Assembly: GCA_965227335.1 (NCBI GenBank)
Contig: CBDDFV010000002.1
Span: 186,001 to 250,000 of the forward strand
From: CBDDFV01 sp965227335
Lineage (GTDB): Bacteria; Planctomycetota; Phycisphaerae; Phycisphaerales; SM1A02
DNA length: 64,000 nt
Direction of reading: 5' to 3'
This document shows, piece by piece, positions 33,229 through 42,492 of this stretch; position 1 is the stretch's first letter; every line of letters begins with the position of its first letter. The notes under the pieces were generated by a model. That model was not told the DNA's origin. It saw nothing but the letters and a program-made list of their open reading frames with translations, and ran no database searches. The position numbers and the translations under genes are program-made.

Positions 33229-35655
33229 TCAGTCCGGCGCGAACGGCTCGAAGTCGGGCGCGAACACGCCGGGGTTGATCTCGTGCACCCTCTTGGGCGC
33301 GCCGCGCGTGTTGACGTACTCCTGGCGGAGCCAATCGAGCTCGATCAGGCACTCGACGGCGGCCGTCGCATCCTCCTTCGTCGCCAGGCGCGACCAGCGA
33401 GGCCGATAGACATCGCGGACCACGAACCCCGACGTAAGCTTCCGGTCGAGGATCTTCTGGGCCAGCGCCCGAGCCGCCGGCAGCTCCGGTTCAATGCCCT
33501 GGGCGTAGATGCGTCTGGAGTGCGTCTCCAGGTAGTCGCCCCAGTCGATCGCGCGGTCGAGCGCCTCGAGCGTGACCGGTCCCGTGCCGCCATCGACGAG
33601 GTGACTCAGCATCGCGATGGACGGAATCAGGCTCCGGTACTTCACCATGTGGCTCTCGATCGCCGGCGGCTCGTTGCCGTCCCTCAGCCGGTTCTCGCGT
33701 TCCGTCATCCACGCGATGAAGCGGTCGTACGCCGCGTCGTCGAAGCGCAGGTACGGGATGCCGTCGGGGTCGAGCTGGTCGCGCTCCGCGCCGACCGACT
33801 CCGACGTCAGCGTGTCGAGCCGGTTGTAGACGGCGAACGCGGCGTTGCGGGCGTCGGTGTTCGGGAAACGATCGACGTTGATCCACGGACCCGGATCATC
33901 CGGCCACACCGCAAGCTGGAATCGCTGCATCAGGCCGTCGTCGCCGAGCCCGCCGGTGATCGCCTGCTTCAGGTACTCCGACAGCGGACCGGGCTGGCAC
34001 GTGCCGACCATCGACAGGCACACCGCTTCGACGCGCGTGTTGCCGCGACCGATGCGATCGGACTCGTAGCTGCCGGTGCCGTCCCACGCCTCGAGGTAGA
34101 ACGCGCGGGCCGCCTGCTGGCTCTCCATGTCGAGCGACTTGAGAAAGCCGATCAGCTCGTCGCGCACCAGCGTGACGCCGTTCGGATTCTCCGCCAGCAC
34201 CTCGCTGAGCGCCTGAACGGTCGCATCGTTGACGACGTACCGCTTCCGCGGCGGCAGCTCCTCCGCCATGTCTTCGGTGATGCCGAGCAGCTCGGCGATC
34301 TCCTCAGTCGCCTCGTCCGACTTCCGGAGCTTCGACTTGACGCGCGACTCGAGCGCCGCCTTCCGCAGGTCCAGCTCCTGGCCGCGATCCCGATGCTCCT
34401 TCATCGCCTGCTCGTGCTCGTGGTCGGCGGCCTTGATGAGCGCCTTCACCGGGCGCATGACCTCCTTTAGCGGCGGGGTCTTCATCATGCTCGGCCGCCC
34501 GATCAGCACGCCCCAGAGGTTGGGCACGACGAGCCAGTCGTCGCGCTTCTTCGGGCGGATGCCGACCTTGCGCCCGATGACGCCCGCGGCCGCGATCATT
34601 GCGCTGACGGCCGGGAAGTCGGGCGGGCACTGCATGCGTTCGGCGATGTCGGTGATCCACGGCATGAACACCGCCGGCAACAGCGCCGGGTCGAAGGCCT
34701 CGACGGCGGGCAGCGGCGATGGCACGGACACCGGATCGGGCCAATCGTTGGGCGATCGCTTCGGCACCGTCTCGATGAGACGGGTCAGATCGACGTCGGT
34801 AAGCGGCTCTGTCTTCTCGATCAGGTCGTCAAGGTCATGACGAGCCAGTTCGATGCAGCCGTCCCGCACCGCGATGAACTCGACGATGTCGCCCGACTCG
34901 GGAACATCCGGGAGGTTGACGACCCGGATTTTCGGCTTCGGATCAAGCACGCTGAGCATCGCGGCAATGCGATCCACGTACGTGCGGCCCGCGTCATCGT
35001 TGTCGGGGATGAGCACGACGTCCTTGCCGGCGAGCGGCGACCAGTCGGCCTTCGCCGGAGCCTTGCATCCGCCTGCGCTCGTCGTCGCCGTCAACCCGAG
35101 TGTCCGGGCGGCATCCGCTGCTTTCTCGCCCTCGCAGACGACGACGCGCTGGGCTTCTGTCAGTTCTGTCAGTTGGTAGAGCGGACGTGGCTCCAGCATC
35201 GCCTTCACCATCCAACCGCCCGGCAGGAGCGACACGGGCAGCACGATCTTGCCGCCGTCTTCACTCGGGTCGTCGAACCGCAGCGCGAGTCCGACCAGCC
35301 GCCCCTTGGCGTCGGTGTAGTGCCAGACGGCCGTGGGCTCGCCGCGCTTGCTGCGCAGGAACGCGACGACCTCGTCGGACGTGTCGAACGCGCCCTTGGG
35401 CCGGGTCCCGTTTCGCCGCGTGGACGGATCGAAGAGGTCTGCCGTCTTCATGCCGAGCGCGGAGCACACGGCATCCGTCGAGCAGCCGGCGAAGCAGTGC
35501 AGCAGCACGCGGCCGTCGGTCCCTTCCTTTATACACAGGGACGGGTTCCGATCATCGTGGGCCGGGCAGCGGGCTTTCCATTCGGAACCGCTTTGCGTTG
35601 GGCCGCAGTCGACCGAGCGGAGGCGTTCGAGGACGCCATCGAGAGGCGCACTCAT
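33229..35655 (-). CDS. Replication protein: zinc-finger primase, TOPRIM and DUF3987 helicase-like
   Basis: This 808-residue protein begins with a CHC2-type zinc finger (ARCPAHDDRNPSLC, HCFAGC), then a TOPRIM domain (VVVCEGEKAADAA, VVLIPDNDDAGRTYVDRI) and a DUF3987 domain with a variant P-loop GRPSMMKTPPL. This is the P4-alpha-like layout used by satellites and plasmids to initiate their own replication. ATG at 35,655 overlaps the stop of the small upstream gene (ATGA). Part of its coding DNA (35,154-35,172) is the 19-bp repeat that also lies next to its stop codon, encoding LTELTE. Confidence 0.85.
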   Translation of the reverse strand: MSAPLDGVLERLRSVDCGPTQSGSEWKARCPAHDDRNPSLCIKEGTDGRVLLHCFAGCSTDAVCSALGMKTADLFDPSTRRNGTRPKGAFDTSDEVVAFLRSKRGEPTAVWHYTDAKGRLVGLALRFDDPSEDGGKIVLPVSLLPGGWMVKAMLEPRPLYQLTELTEAQRVVVCEGEKAADAARTLGLTATTSAGGCKAPAKADWSPLAGKDVVLIPDNDDAGRTYVDRIAAMLSVLDPKPKIRVVNLPDVPESGDIVEFIAVRDGCIELARHDLDDLIEKTEPLTDVDLTRLIETVPKRSPNDWPDPVSVPSPLPAVEAFDPALLPAVFMPWITDIAERMQCPPDFPAVSAMIAAAGVIGRKVGIRPKKRDDWLVVPNLWGVLIGRPSMMKTPPLKEVMRPVKALIKAADHEHEQAMKEHRDRGQELDLRKAALESRVKSKLRKSDEATEEIAELLGITEDMAEELPPRKRYVVNDATVQALSEVLAENPNGVTLVRDELIGFLKSLDMESQQAARAFYLEAWDGTGSYESDRIGRGNTRVEAVCLSMVGTCQPGPLSEYLKQAITGGLGDDGLMQRFQLAVWPDDPGPWINVDRFPNTDARNAAFAVYNRLDTLTSESVGAERDQLDPDGIPYLRFDDAAYDRFIAWMTERENRLRDGNEPPAIESHMVKYRSLIPSIAMLSHLVDGGTGPVTLEALDRAIDWGDYLETHSRRIYAQGIEPELPAARALAQKILDRKLTSGFVVRDVYRPRWSRLATKEDATAAVECLIELDWLRQEYVNTRGAPKRVHEINPGVFAPDFEPFAPD
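35154..35172. repeat. 19-bp CTGACAGAA-type repeat, copy 2 (inside the primase gene)
   Basis: Exact reverse complement of 33,207-33,225, read in the primase as LTELTE. Confidence 0.65.
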
Positions 35656-35855
35656 CGCCAATCCCCCTGCTCGACGAGCGCGTTGATGCCGTTGCCGACT
35701 CGTCTCACCTGCTGCTGGACTGTTTCGGTCAGCCGGTCCACCGCCACCCGCAGGTCATGGAGTTCATTGAGCAAAGCAATGTCACGCGGTGACATGAGGT
35801 CCGGACTATTGGGGCGCGGGTAATGCCGATGAGGCTCAGTTCGTTGCGTATTCAC
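35652..35855 (-). CDS. Small protein of the replication operon
   Basis: This 67-residue protein has a basic N-terminus and a short coiled-coil C-terminus (LNELHDLRVAVDRLTETVQQ). The GTG at 35,855 overlaps the stop of the helix-turn-helix gene upstream and has GGGAGGTGCATC before it; its own stop overlaps the primase ATG. A shorter start at ATG 35,795 is possible. Function unknown; the coupling suggests a primase accessory or replication regulator. Confidence 0.55.
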   Translation of the reverse strand: MNTQRTEPHRHYPRPNSPDLMSPRDIALLNELHDLRVAVDRLTETVQQQVRRVGNGINALVEQGDWR

Positions 35856-36067
35856 GATGCACCTCCCGGCGTCTTTGCCACGGTCGGACAGCCCTCTGCG
35901 ATCCACGCCTCTATCACCGGCTCATGCCAGCGAACGAGCGTCCCGATCCGCAGCGGGAGCGGCATCCGCCCGGCATCGCACAGCCGGTAGACGGTTCGGG
36001 CCGAGCAGTTCAGCCGCTTGGCGACCTCGTTGACGGTCATCAGCGGGACGGAGTTGGACGCTGTCAT
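35852..36067 (-). CDS. Excisionase-like helix-turn-helix protein (HTH_17)
   Basis: This 71-residue protein has the HTH_17/MerR-like excisionase fold: MTVNEVAKRLNCSARTVYRL, DAGRMPLP and IGTLVRWHEPVIEAWI. Proteins of this type bend DNA at attachment sites or act as small regulators. It overlaps the gene before it by ATGA and the gene after it by GTGA, so it is one of four chained genes ending in the primase. Confidence 0.8.
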   Translation of the reverse strand: MTASNSVPLMTVNEVAKRLNCSARTVYRLCDAGRMPLPLRIGTLVRWHEPVIEAWIAEGCPTVAKTPGGAS

Positions 36068-36300
36068 GCGTCACCCCCTTCCCGGTGCTCGCCGTACCCG
36101 AGCGCATCGAGCACCGCCGCCAGGTCGAAGCGCAGTGTTTTGCGCCCGACCCGAAGGCATGGGATCCGGCCTTCCCTGGTCCACTTCCGGATGGTGTCGC
36201 TGGTTACTCCGAGGCGTTCCGCCAGCTCACTCGTGGTGATCAGCCGTTCCGCCTCGCCGCCGTCGTGCCCGCGAGCGGGCGTGTCATGTGAGGTACTCAT
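36064..36300 (-). CDS. Excisionase-like helix-turn-helix protein (HTH_17), second
   Basis: This 78-residue protein has LITTSELAERLGVTSDTIRK, WTREGRIPCLRVGRK and TLRFDLAAVLDAL, the excisionase-family DNA-binding fold. It is the first gene of the chain leading to the primase, overlapping the next by four bases. Having two such proteins side by side allows one to be the excisionase and the other a replication or promoter regulator; the sequence does not tell which. Confidence 0.8.
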   Translation of the reverse strand: MSTSHDTPARGHDGGEAERLITTSELAERLGVTSDTIRKWTREGRIPCLRVGRKTLRFDLAAVLDALGYGEHREGGDA

Positions 36301-36390
36301 GCCCTCACGGAAACGGACATGCGGATACCGGCGCGGATACGGCTATTCCACGATGGATGCGGATGGATATCCGTTGCGAATCCGTCGGAT

Positions 36391-37449
36391 TCAGTCGTCG
36401 CCGCGAAGCCCGTCGAGTTCGTCGGGTCGGACCAAGCTCCGCCCCGTCCGACCACGCCGCGGGAAGTTCACGCGACCCTCCGTCAGCCGGAGATACTCGC
36501 GGACGTATCGCGACCAGGTGTCCCATGCGGGCACGGTCGTGCGGTTGTGGTCATCGAGCGGATATGGCCCGCCGTGCTCCCGGATGTGGTCGTATTGCTC
36601 CCGGGTGTACCGTTCCTTCGTCGATGGTCCGGGGGCCAACTCCGGGCGCTCGCGCTGGACCCACTCGAGCGACTCGCCCGCCCTGCGAACGGCATCGTTC
36701 ATCTTCGGAATCGGAGGATCCGTACGGTCCCCAGATCTGGCCTCGGACTCGGAAGATGATCCTTTGTACGCCCCCGCGTTGCCCTTGAGCGCCTCGATCA
36801 GCCCGGGGATGAGGGCGTCTCGGAACGCGGCAGCGAGCTCCTCTGAGTTCGCGAGCGAAACTGGGGTGGGCGTCGGGTTTGCCTCGTCGCTCTCGTCGCG
36901 CGTCTTGATATCCACGAGCCGGCCTTCGCCGCGGACACCTGGGCGTTCGGCCTGATGGCCGGTTCGCGTGACGAATTCGATGGCGCGTTCGTACGACCCA
37001 ACGATCGCGGCCGCCGCGGCGCTCGGGGCCTCGATGTCCAGATCGGCGCGGGCCATGACGCCCTGCTCCGTCAGCCGCCAGCGGTCGAGTCCAGTCCTGC
37101 TGAACCGGAAGGGCGTCGCGTCCTTCGCGTCGCTGGCGTTCCACGCCTCGAAGGCCGGGCCCCACTTGCTCCACATCTCGGCAATGACCGGGTCCAGTGC
37201 CTCGACGATGGCGTGCTCGCCTGTGGCATCGATCGTGAACTCGATTGTTGCACCTTCACCCGCGAACTCGCCGCGGACGCCGATGCGACGTTCGACCAGC
37301 CCCGCCGCGACGAGCAGGAAGAGGGCCTTCAGTTCGGTGCTGCTCAGGGCATCGTGGTCGAAGTCGGCCCAACGCTCGGGGATGGAGCGGAGGAGGGAGG
37401 CGACGGTGGCTTCAATCGAGTATGGTCGTTTGCGGCCCCGGTCACTCAT
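36391..37449 (-). CDS. Uncharacterized mobile-element protein
   Basis: This 352-residue protein has an N-terminal helical region with a winged-helix look (SSTELKALFLLVAAGLVERR ending in a short beta segment RFSRTGLDRWRLTEQG), a Pro/Ser/Glu-rich middle and a basic C-terminus with RYTREQYDHIREHGGPYPLD. I recognise no family. It is upstream of the excisionase-like genes on the same strand with a 90-bp gap, so it may be a regulator of the replication block. Confidence 0.4.
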   Translation of the reverse strand: MSDRGRKRPYSIEATVASLLRSIPERWADFDHDALSSTELKALFLLVAAGLVERRIGVRGEFAGEGATIEFTIDATGEHAIVEALDPVIAEMWSKWGPAFEAWNASDAKDATPFRFSRTGLDRWRLTEQGVMARADLDIEAPSAAAAAIVGSYERAIEFVTRTGHQAERPGVRGEGRLVDIKTRDESDEANPTPTPVSLANSEELAAAFRDALIPGLIEALKGNAGAYKGSSSESEARSGDRTDPPIPKMNDAVRRAGESLEWVQRERPELAPGPSTKERYTREQYDHIREHGGPYPLDDHNRTTVPAWDTWSRYVREYLRLTEGRVNFPRRGRTGRSLVRPDELDGLRGDD

Positions 37450-37564
37450 TTTGTGCTACCCGCTTGTCACACCCCAACATCTTGATGATACTGCACTGCG
37501 TTGCCCAACCAAAATGGCCGGGTGATGCGATTTCGGCTGCGCAGCCGATGAAGAAGATGACACG

Positions 37565-38752
37565 ATGCACCAGGCAGAAACCAGACATCTTGAACGACTC
37601 TACAGCGTACGGCAGGCGGCGCTGGATCAAAGCCCCGTCACTGGTCTGACGCACACGTTCTACAGGTATCCCGCTCGGTTCTCCCCGGTCTTTCCGAGGG
37701 CGGCTATCGAGGCGTTCTCCGAGCCTGGCCAGGTAGTGCTCGACCCGTACATGGGTGGCGGGACGACGGTGCTCGAGGCCATGGTCGCCGGTCGGAAGGC
37801 GGTCGGCGCGGACCTTAACTCGCTCGCCCGGTTCGTGACCCGGGTGAAGACGACGCCGCTCACCCAGAGTGAGCGAGCCGCGATCGCGCGTTGGGCGGAG
37901 TCCGCCGTTCAGCAGGTGAAATACGGCGACTCGCTCGAGGATGCGCCTGATCCGCGGTTGAGCGACATCCCGAAGAACATGACACTGCCCGAAGCAAGAC
38001 CGCTTCGGAAGGCGATCGCTCTCTGCATCGCGGCGGCGGAAACGGAACTCCCAACGGCGGCGAGCCGCCGATTCGCGCGATGTGTCATGTTGAATGTGGG
38101 CCAATGGGCGCTCAACGGTCGTCGACGGACACCGACGATCTCCGACCTCAGGGCTCGAGTCGCCCAGGCTACTCGTCAGATGCTGGATGGGGTTGTTGAA
38201 CTGCAGGCGGCGATGCGGGTGCCGAAGCGTGAGGGGCTCGCCGTTCGTCCCGTTCTTGTCGAATGTGATGCGGCGACGATTGGCCAGACCGCGGTGACGA
38301 AGCACGGCCCAATCGACCTGGTCGTGACATCGCCGCCGTATCCAGGTATCCACATGTTGTACCACCGGTGGCAGGTCGATGGACGCAAAGAGACAGATGC
38401 GCCCTACTGGATTGCAGCGTGCAACGACGGGCAAGGGTCGTCGTACTACAACTTCGCGGATCGTCGTCGACAAGCCGAGGGTCGGTACTTCGCCAAGGCC
38501 GCAGAGACATTCCGCGCGACCAGGACGGTGATGCGCGAAGGGGCGATCATGGTGCAGATGATCGCGTTTTCGGATCCCGATCGCCAACTTCAACGATACC
38601 TCCGGGTGATGGAAAGCGTGGGGTTCTCGGAGTTCCGCGACAAGCATGAACGCCGCATCTACCGGAATGTACCCAGTCGAAGCTGGCACGCCACGTCCAA
38701 GGGGAAATTGCCGTCGGCTCGTGAGGTCGTGCTCTTGCACCGTGCGGTGTGA
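37565..38752 (+). CDS. DNA methyltransferase (N4-cytosine/N6-adenine type)
   Basis: This 395-residue protein has a SAM-binding motif LDPYMGGGTTVLEAM at about 58-72 and the catalytic VVTSPPYPGIHML near 255, with a variable region of about 190 residues between them. SPPY is common in N4-cytosine enzymes, but N6-adenine cannot be excluded; the motif order is opposite to the usual beta class. It is convergent with the GHKL ATPase gene, their stop codons being about 5 bp apart. This suggests a restriction-type module in which the methylase marks self DNA. Confidence 0.8.
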   Translation: MHQAETRHLERLYSVRQAALDQSPVTGLTHTFYRYPARFSPVFPRAAIEAFSEPGQVVLDPYMGGGTTVLEAMVAGRKAVGADLNSLARFVTRVKTTPLTQSERAAIARWAESAVQQVKYGDSLEDAPDPRLSDIPKNMTLPEARPLRKAIALCIAAAETELPTAASRRFARCVMLNVGQWALNGRRRTPTISDLRARVAQATRQMLDGVVELQAAMRVPKREGLAVRPVLVECDAATIGQTAVTKHGPIDLVVTSPPYPGIHMLYHRWQVDGRKETDAPYWIAACNDGQGSSYYNFADRRRQAEGRYFAKAAETFRATRTVMREGAIMVQMIAFSDPDRQLQRYLRVMESVGFSEFRDKHERRIYRNVPSRSWHATSKGKLPSAREVVLLHRAV

Positions 38753-38759
38753 GTGATCT

Positions 38760-41204
38760 CTACACCTCAACCTCCTCAGCGACGCGAGATGCCTTGCGCT
38801 GCAGTTCGGACAGTTGTTGAGCGACGCGAAGCTGAACCTCCGCGACCCGGCACCGCTCGTCTTCCATTGCATCGGCGCTCGCCTCGTCGGCCTGCTGGTC
38901 GGCCGGGAGTTGCAAGATGGCGTGGTAGCCGATCCACACTTGATAGTTCTCGTCGAACAACTCGGCCAGCGCCTTCGACTTCGCATTCGTGCGTTCGAGG
39001 CGCTCGACATACGGCCCATAGCCAGTCGAGTAGTACACCACAGTCTTGTCGCCGGCCTTGAGCACCTTGTACGCGACCTCGGCCTTCTTCGTCCGCGACG
39101 CGCCCTCGTGCTGGGGCCACAACTGCATCCACGTGTCCACATCCTCTTCCTTGTCTGGACTGATGGCCACGATCTCAAAGTCCGGCACCTTCCCCTTCTT
39201 GCCCTTGTCGCCGGCGTCGATGGGAGCGGCGACCTCGAAGCGGATGGCGGAGCGCAGCTCGCCCCCGTTGGGCGTGCGCAGCACCGCAGTGACGGTGCCC
39301 GAGTCGCCTACCTTCGCGCCTTCGGCGGCACGCAGGCGCCACTGCTTCCGTCCGCCCTTTAGCGCCGACAGGGACGCCACTTCGACCTTGTGCGGCTCGA
39401 ACTCCAAGGAGATGAGCCCCTCGGAGTCGAAGCGTGCGTCGGCGTCCGTCTCGATGCGCACTGACGATCTACCGTTCAGCCGCACTCTGGAGGTCTGCTT
39501 AGGCGACACGATCTCCCAGCGCGTGACGTCAGGGAACGGCTTGGTGGGCAGTGGGTCGGGCGCGCCACCACCCCCGCCTCCTCTGCCACCCCCGCCTCCT
39601 CCACCGGACCCTCCGGCACCGCCGTCCTGCTCGCCGCCGGGATCCTCGGACTCGCCGTCGGCCGTCTTGGAAAAGCCCGCATCGCGGAGCAGCTTCGTGA
39701 TCTGCTTCTTGACCTTGTCGTTGCTGGTCTGGTTCTCGCGGTTGATGAGGCGGTCCGCCAGCTCTTGCTCGATCTCATTGAGGCGTTCGTCGTCCTTGAG
39801 CATGCCGGCGAGCGTGGTCATGACGTTGTCGAGCTGCGGTCCCTCTTTGAAACCCTCGCGGGTGGTCGTGAACAACTCTCGCCGCACGCGACGATCGCAA
39901 CGGCTGGCGTCGAGGTGCACGACGATGTGGCGTGACACCATGCCGAGGCCCAAGTCCTTGACGAACTTGGCCGGGAGCTCGCCCTGGTTCTGCCCGTTGA
40001 GCGTGGCGACGACCGGGTAGCCGCGCTGCACGAACAGTTCGTTGGAGCTAGACCGCAGGTGCAACTCGCCCTTGGTGGTTCGCTTCGCCTCGATGACCCA
40101 GTACTCGACCCCGATACGCGAGTCCTCGCTGCCCAGAGGGACGATGTCTTCCATCTCCTTGTGGTGGATGACCGAGGTGCGCCCAGACTCGCCGTCGTCC
40201 TCGTCGCCCTTTTCCACGAGCTTCATGAGGCGGTTGCGGCTTCCGCCGATCCGCTCGTCCTTGGCCGTATTGCCGCGGATGTCCATTGCCCGGAAGGGGA
40301 TGAGGGGGTCGAACATCGACAGGTGCAGGTAGTGGTAGAGGTTGCCAGGCGCGGGGCTGAGGCCCTTGTCCAAGCCGGACAACTCGAACCCGATGTGCCG
40401 AACCAGCGTGCCGTGACGCAGCTCCGGTGGACGCTTGAGCTTGGTGTCTTCGTACAGGGTGATGGCATCTTCCGCGCCCCGAACGACGTACGGGATGTCG
40501 CCCTCGATCGTGAGGTAGGCGTACACGTCCAGGTCGTAGTCCGGTCCCGGATCGACCAACCGGACGATCGTGAAACCGACGCGATCGGGCGAAGCAATCG
40601 AGCGGGACATGATAACTGCGTACTTGCTGAATCCGAGCGTGGAAGAACCGCCCTGTCCGAATGCCCCGATGAGGTAGGGCTTCTTGACCTTATTGCCTTC
40701 CTGCAGGCTGAGGATGGTGGTCGGCATCTCCTCGGGCGCGAGGCCGATGCCGGCATCCACCACGTCCACCGTCGGTGCACCGCTGAGCCCGCTGTCGGAC
40801 AGAATCACGCACAGTGACCGGCTGAGGTCACCCTCCTTGTCCTCGGTGCTGTACAACCCCGAGCTGGGGCCTGTCTCGGCCCGCCCGTACCACTCGGCGG
40901 CAGCCCGGCGAGGAGACTTGGGCACGTCTCGTTTGCGCTGCGTCTTCGCCAACTCCAGCATCGCGTCTTCGCCATTGGTGATGCGCTCCGTGAGGCTCCG
41001 CCCAGCCTTGCTGGCGAGCCCAATGGTGGACTCGTTGGAGTCTCGGCCGCCGTAGGGCACCCACTGGCACTTGAGCGATCCGAACTCGGTGTTGAGGCCG
41101 ATGTCCTGCTTGTCGCCCAGTTCCTTGAGGATGATGTCAATGTCTGCCTTCTTCCGGGCCGCCAGAACCCGACCGAAGAGTTCCTCGATGGATTGGATTG
41201 CCAT
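38760..41204 (-). CDS. GHKL (Hsp90/MORC-like) ATPase linked to the methyltransferase
   Basis: This 814-residue protein has a GHKL ATPase fold: Mg-binding helix ITNGEDAMLEL near 75-85, VDVVDAGIGL near 150 and the lid GAFGQGGSSTLGFSKY near 180. A transducer-like region follows, then a polyglycine linker near 560 and a C-terminal beta domain and helix. MutL/MORC/Hsp90-like GHKL proteins are known from restriction-modification neighbourhoods (Iyer and colleagues' work on MutL homologs), where they are thought to drive DNA looping or cleavage. AAAGGAGAACATCG precedes ATG 41,204. No nuclease motif is obvious in it. Confidence 0.8.
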   Translation of the reverse strand: MAIQSIEELFGRVLAARKKADIDIILKELGDKQDIGLNTEFGSLKCQWVPYGGRDSNESTIGLASKAGRSLTERITNGEDAMLELAKTQRKRDVPKSPRRAAAEWYGRAETGPSSGLYSTEDKEGDLSRSLCVILSDSGLSGAPTVDVVDAGIGLAPEEMPTTILSLQEGNKVKKPYLIGAFGQGGSSTLGFSKYAVIMSRSIASPDRVGFTIVRLVDPGPDYDLDVYAYLTIEGDIPYVVRGAEDAITLYEDTKLKRPPELRHGTLVRHIGFELSGLDKGLSPAPGNLYHYLHLSMFDPLIPFRAMDIRGNTAKDERIGGSRNRLMKLVEKGDEDDGESGRTSVIHHKEMEDIVPLGSEDSRIGVEYWVIEAKRTTKGELHLRSSSNELFVQRGYPVVATLNGQNQGELPAKFVKDLGLGMVSRHIVVHLDASRCDRRVRRELFTTTREGFKEGPQLDNVMTTLAGMLKDDERLNEIEQELADRLINRENQTSNDKVKKQITKLLRDAGFSKTADGESEDPGGEQDGGAGGSGGGGGGGRGGGGGGAPDPLPTKPFPDVTRWEIVSPKQTSRVRLNGRSSVRIETDADARFDSEGLISLEFEPHKVEVASLSALKGGRKQWRLRAAEGAKVGDSGTVTAVLRTPNGGELRSAIRFEVAAPIDAGDKGKKGKVPDFEIVAISPDKEEDVDTWMQLWPQHEGASRTKKAEVAYKVLKAGDKTVVYYSTGYGPYVERLERTNAKSKALAELFDENYQVWIGYHAILQLPADQQADEASADAMEDERCRVAEVQLRVAQQLSELQRKASRVAEEVEV

Positions 41205-41217
41205 TCGATGTTCTCCT

Positions 41218-41850
41218 TTACTTCCGCTCGGGGATCTGGTTCCACATCGTGTCGAACGCACTCCCATCCAGGGGGTTGGTTACGCGCAAATAGCCCTCGC
41301 GTCCCTTCTTCTGCACCGCCCCAGCATGACGGAGCCATGCCAAGGCGAGATAGACTTGGTAGCTCGGAAGCTCACCACCTCGGCCATCGGGAACTGGGAG
41401 CAGGGGCTCAATCTCAAAGACCTGTCTCGCACTCGTCCGCGAAGCTAGATGTTCCACGAAGGCCAACGCGGCGGTCCGGGGGGCACGATGCTCATACTCG
41501 TCGTTTGCTTTCTTCGACCAGCCCACCTTGACCAACTTGTCGCCGTCCCGCTCGAACCTCGGATACTTCCGTGTCGGAGTCTTCCGTTTCGCGGCAGAGC
41601 TTCCTTTGGAGCGCCCGTCGCCGCGACGTGGTGGTGCCTTGCTCGACTTAGGCGTCTCACTCGTCCGACGCGGCTCCGAAGAAGCTGTCGGCGATGGGTG
41701 CCGGGTGGTCGCCGCCGAGACGGCCTCGAGCATTCGAGCGATGTCGGCCGCCGCTCCATATTCACCGTCTTTCAGTGCCTTCGACGCAAGGTCGCCCATG
41801 GCCTTAACGGCATCCTCGACCACGCGACACGCCTCGTCCCTGTAAGTCAT
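41218..41850 (-). CDS. Small partner of the GHKL ATPase, winged-helix-like C-terminus
   Basis: This 210-residue protein has a helical N-terminus, a disordered basic Ser/Pro/Arg middle and a C-terminal domain (DGDKLVKVGWSKKANDEYEH, AFVEHLASRTSARQVFEIEP, YQVYLALAWLRHAGAVQKKG) that looks like a winged helix. It ends 13 bp before the GHKL gene, so they form an operon. A DNA-binding or targeting subunit is the simplest role. Its start codon lies inside a perfect palindrome, suggesting autoregulation. Confidence 0.55.
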   Translation of the reverse strand: MTYRDEACRVVEDAVKAMGDLASKALKDGEYGAAADIARMLEAVSAATTRHPSPTASSEPRRTSETPKSSKAPPRRGDGRSKGSSAAKRKTPTRKYPRFERDGDKLVKVGWSKKANDEYEHRAPRTAALAFVEHLASRTSARQVFEIEPLLPVPDGRGGELPSYQVYLALAWLRHAGAVQKKGREGYLRVTNPLDGSAFDTMWNQIPERK

Positions 41851-41858
41851 ACAGGGAC
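41836..41858. promoter_or_regulatory. Perfect palindrome over the start codon of the GHKL operon
   Basis: GTCCCTGTA-AGTCA-TACAGGGAC has 9-bp perfect arms and includes the ATG (41,848-41,850, minus strand). Half-site-like copies occur upstream at 41,889-41,897 (GTCCCTGTG) and 41,942-41,950 (TACAGGGAT). This array suggests a repressor binding at the operon start. Confidence 0.6.
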
Positions 41859-42198
41859 AATATCAGCACCAGAATGGCGAGTCAATCCGTCCCTGTGCGA
41901 CCTGGCGCGGCAGAAGATCATTCGCTGTATCCATTCGGATTTACAGGGATGCCTCGCCATTCGGCCACAATCGGCCAAAATTAGATGGAAGCGCCTGCCA
42001 ATCAAGAGGTTGCGGGATTCGCGGGCTTGGCCACAGTCGCGACCGAGGCGAGTCGCAAAAAATCGGGCAAGCAATAAGGATTCTGTCTATCTCAGTTGCC
42101 AGGGCGGAACCGATTGCCTCACGGCAGCGTCTGCCATGGCCCGACGCCGTGCTGGCCATCACCGGGTGGCCCTCGGCTGGTTCAACGGTCTGGCGTGG
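41859..42198. promoter_or_regulatory. Regulatory gap upstream of the GHKL operon
   Basis: No coding frame is supported. The left part carries further TACAGGGA-type half sites and two TCGGCCA direct repeats near 41,956-41,973. The remainder shows nothing I can name. Confidence 0.4.
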
Positions 42199-42462
42199 TC
42201 ACGTGCACTTGGACCCCTCGTCGCGACGAAGCCACTCATCGATGGCAGTGCGGCTGAACCGCCAATGACGCCCGACTTCTTGACAAGGACTTCTCCCCTC
42301 CTGCGCGAGCTTGTAGAGCGACGACTTCGATACGCGGAGGTAGTTTGCAACCTCGTCGATCGTCAGAATCTCGGGCGGTTGATTGGGCAGTCGTGTTCCG
42401 CCGAGGCCTCGGACGAAGCCAGTAGTTCCCCAAACTCGAGAAGACCTCGGCGCCCGAGACGA
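42199..42462 (-). pseudogene. Degenerate second copy of the HTH_17 gene
   Basis: This frame encodes PPEILTIDEVANYLRVSKSS, LYKLAQEGRSPCQEVGRHWR and FSRTAIDEWLRRDEG, a complete HTH_17 domain about 75% identical to that of the gene at 42,493-42,807. Between the upstream stop at 42,463 and the domain I find no ATG, GTG or TTG in frame, so it probably lacks a start. It looks like one arm of a tandem duplication that lost its 5' end; initiation at CTG cannot be excluded. Confidence 0.55.
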
Positions 42463-42492
42463 TCAATGACACTGGTGGCCTCGTCTCGGGCC

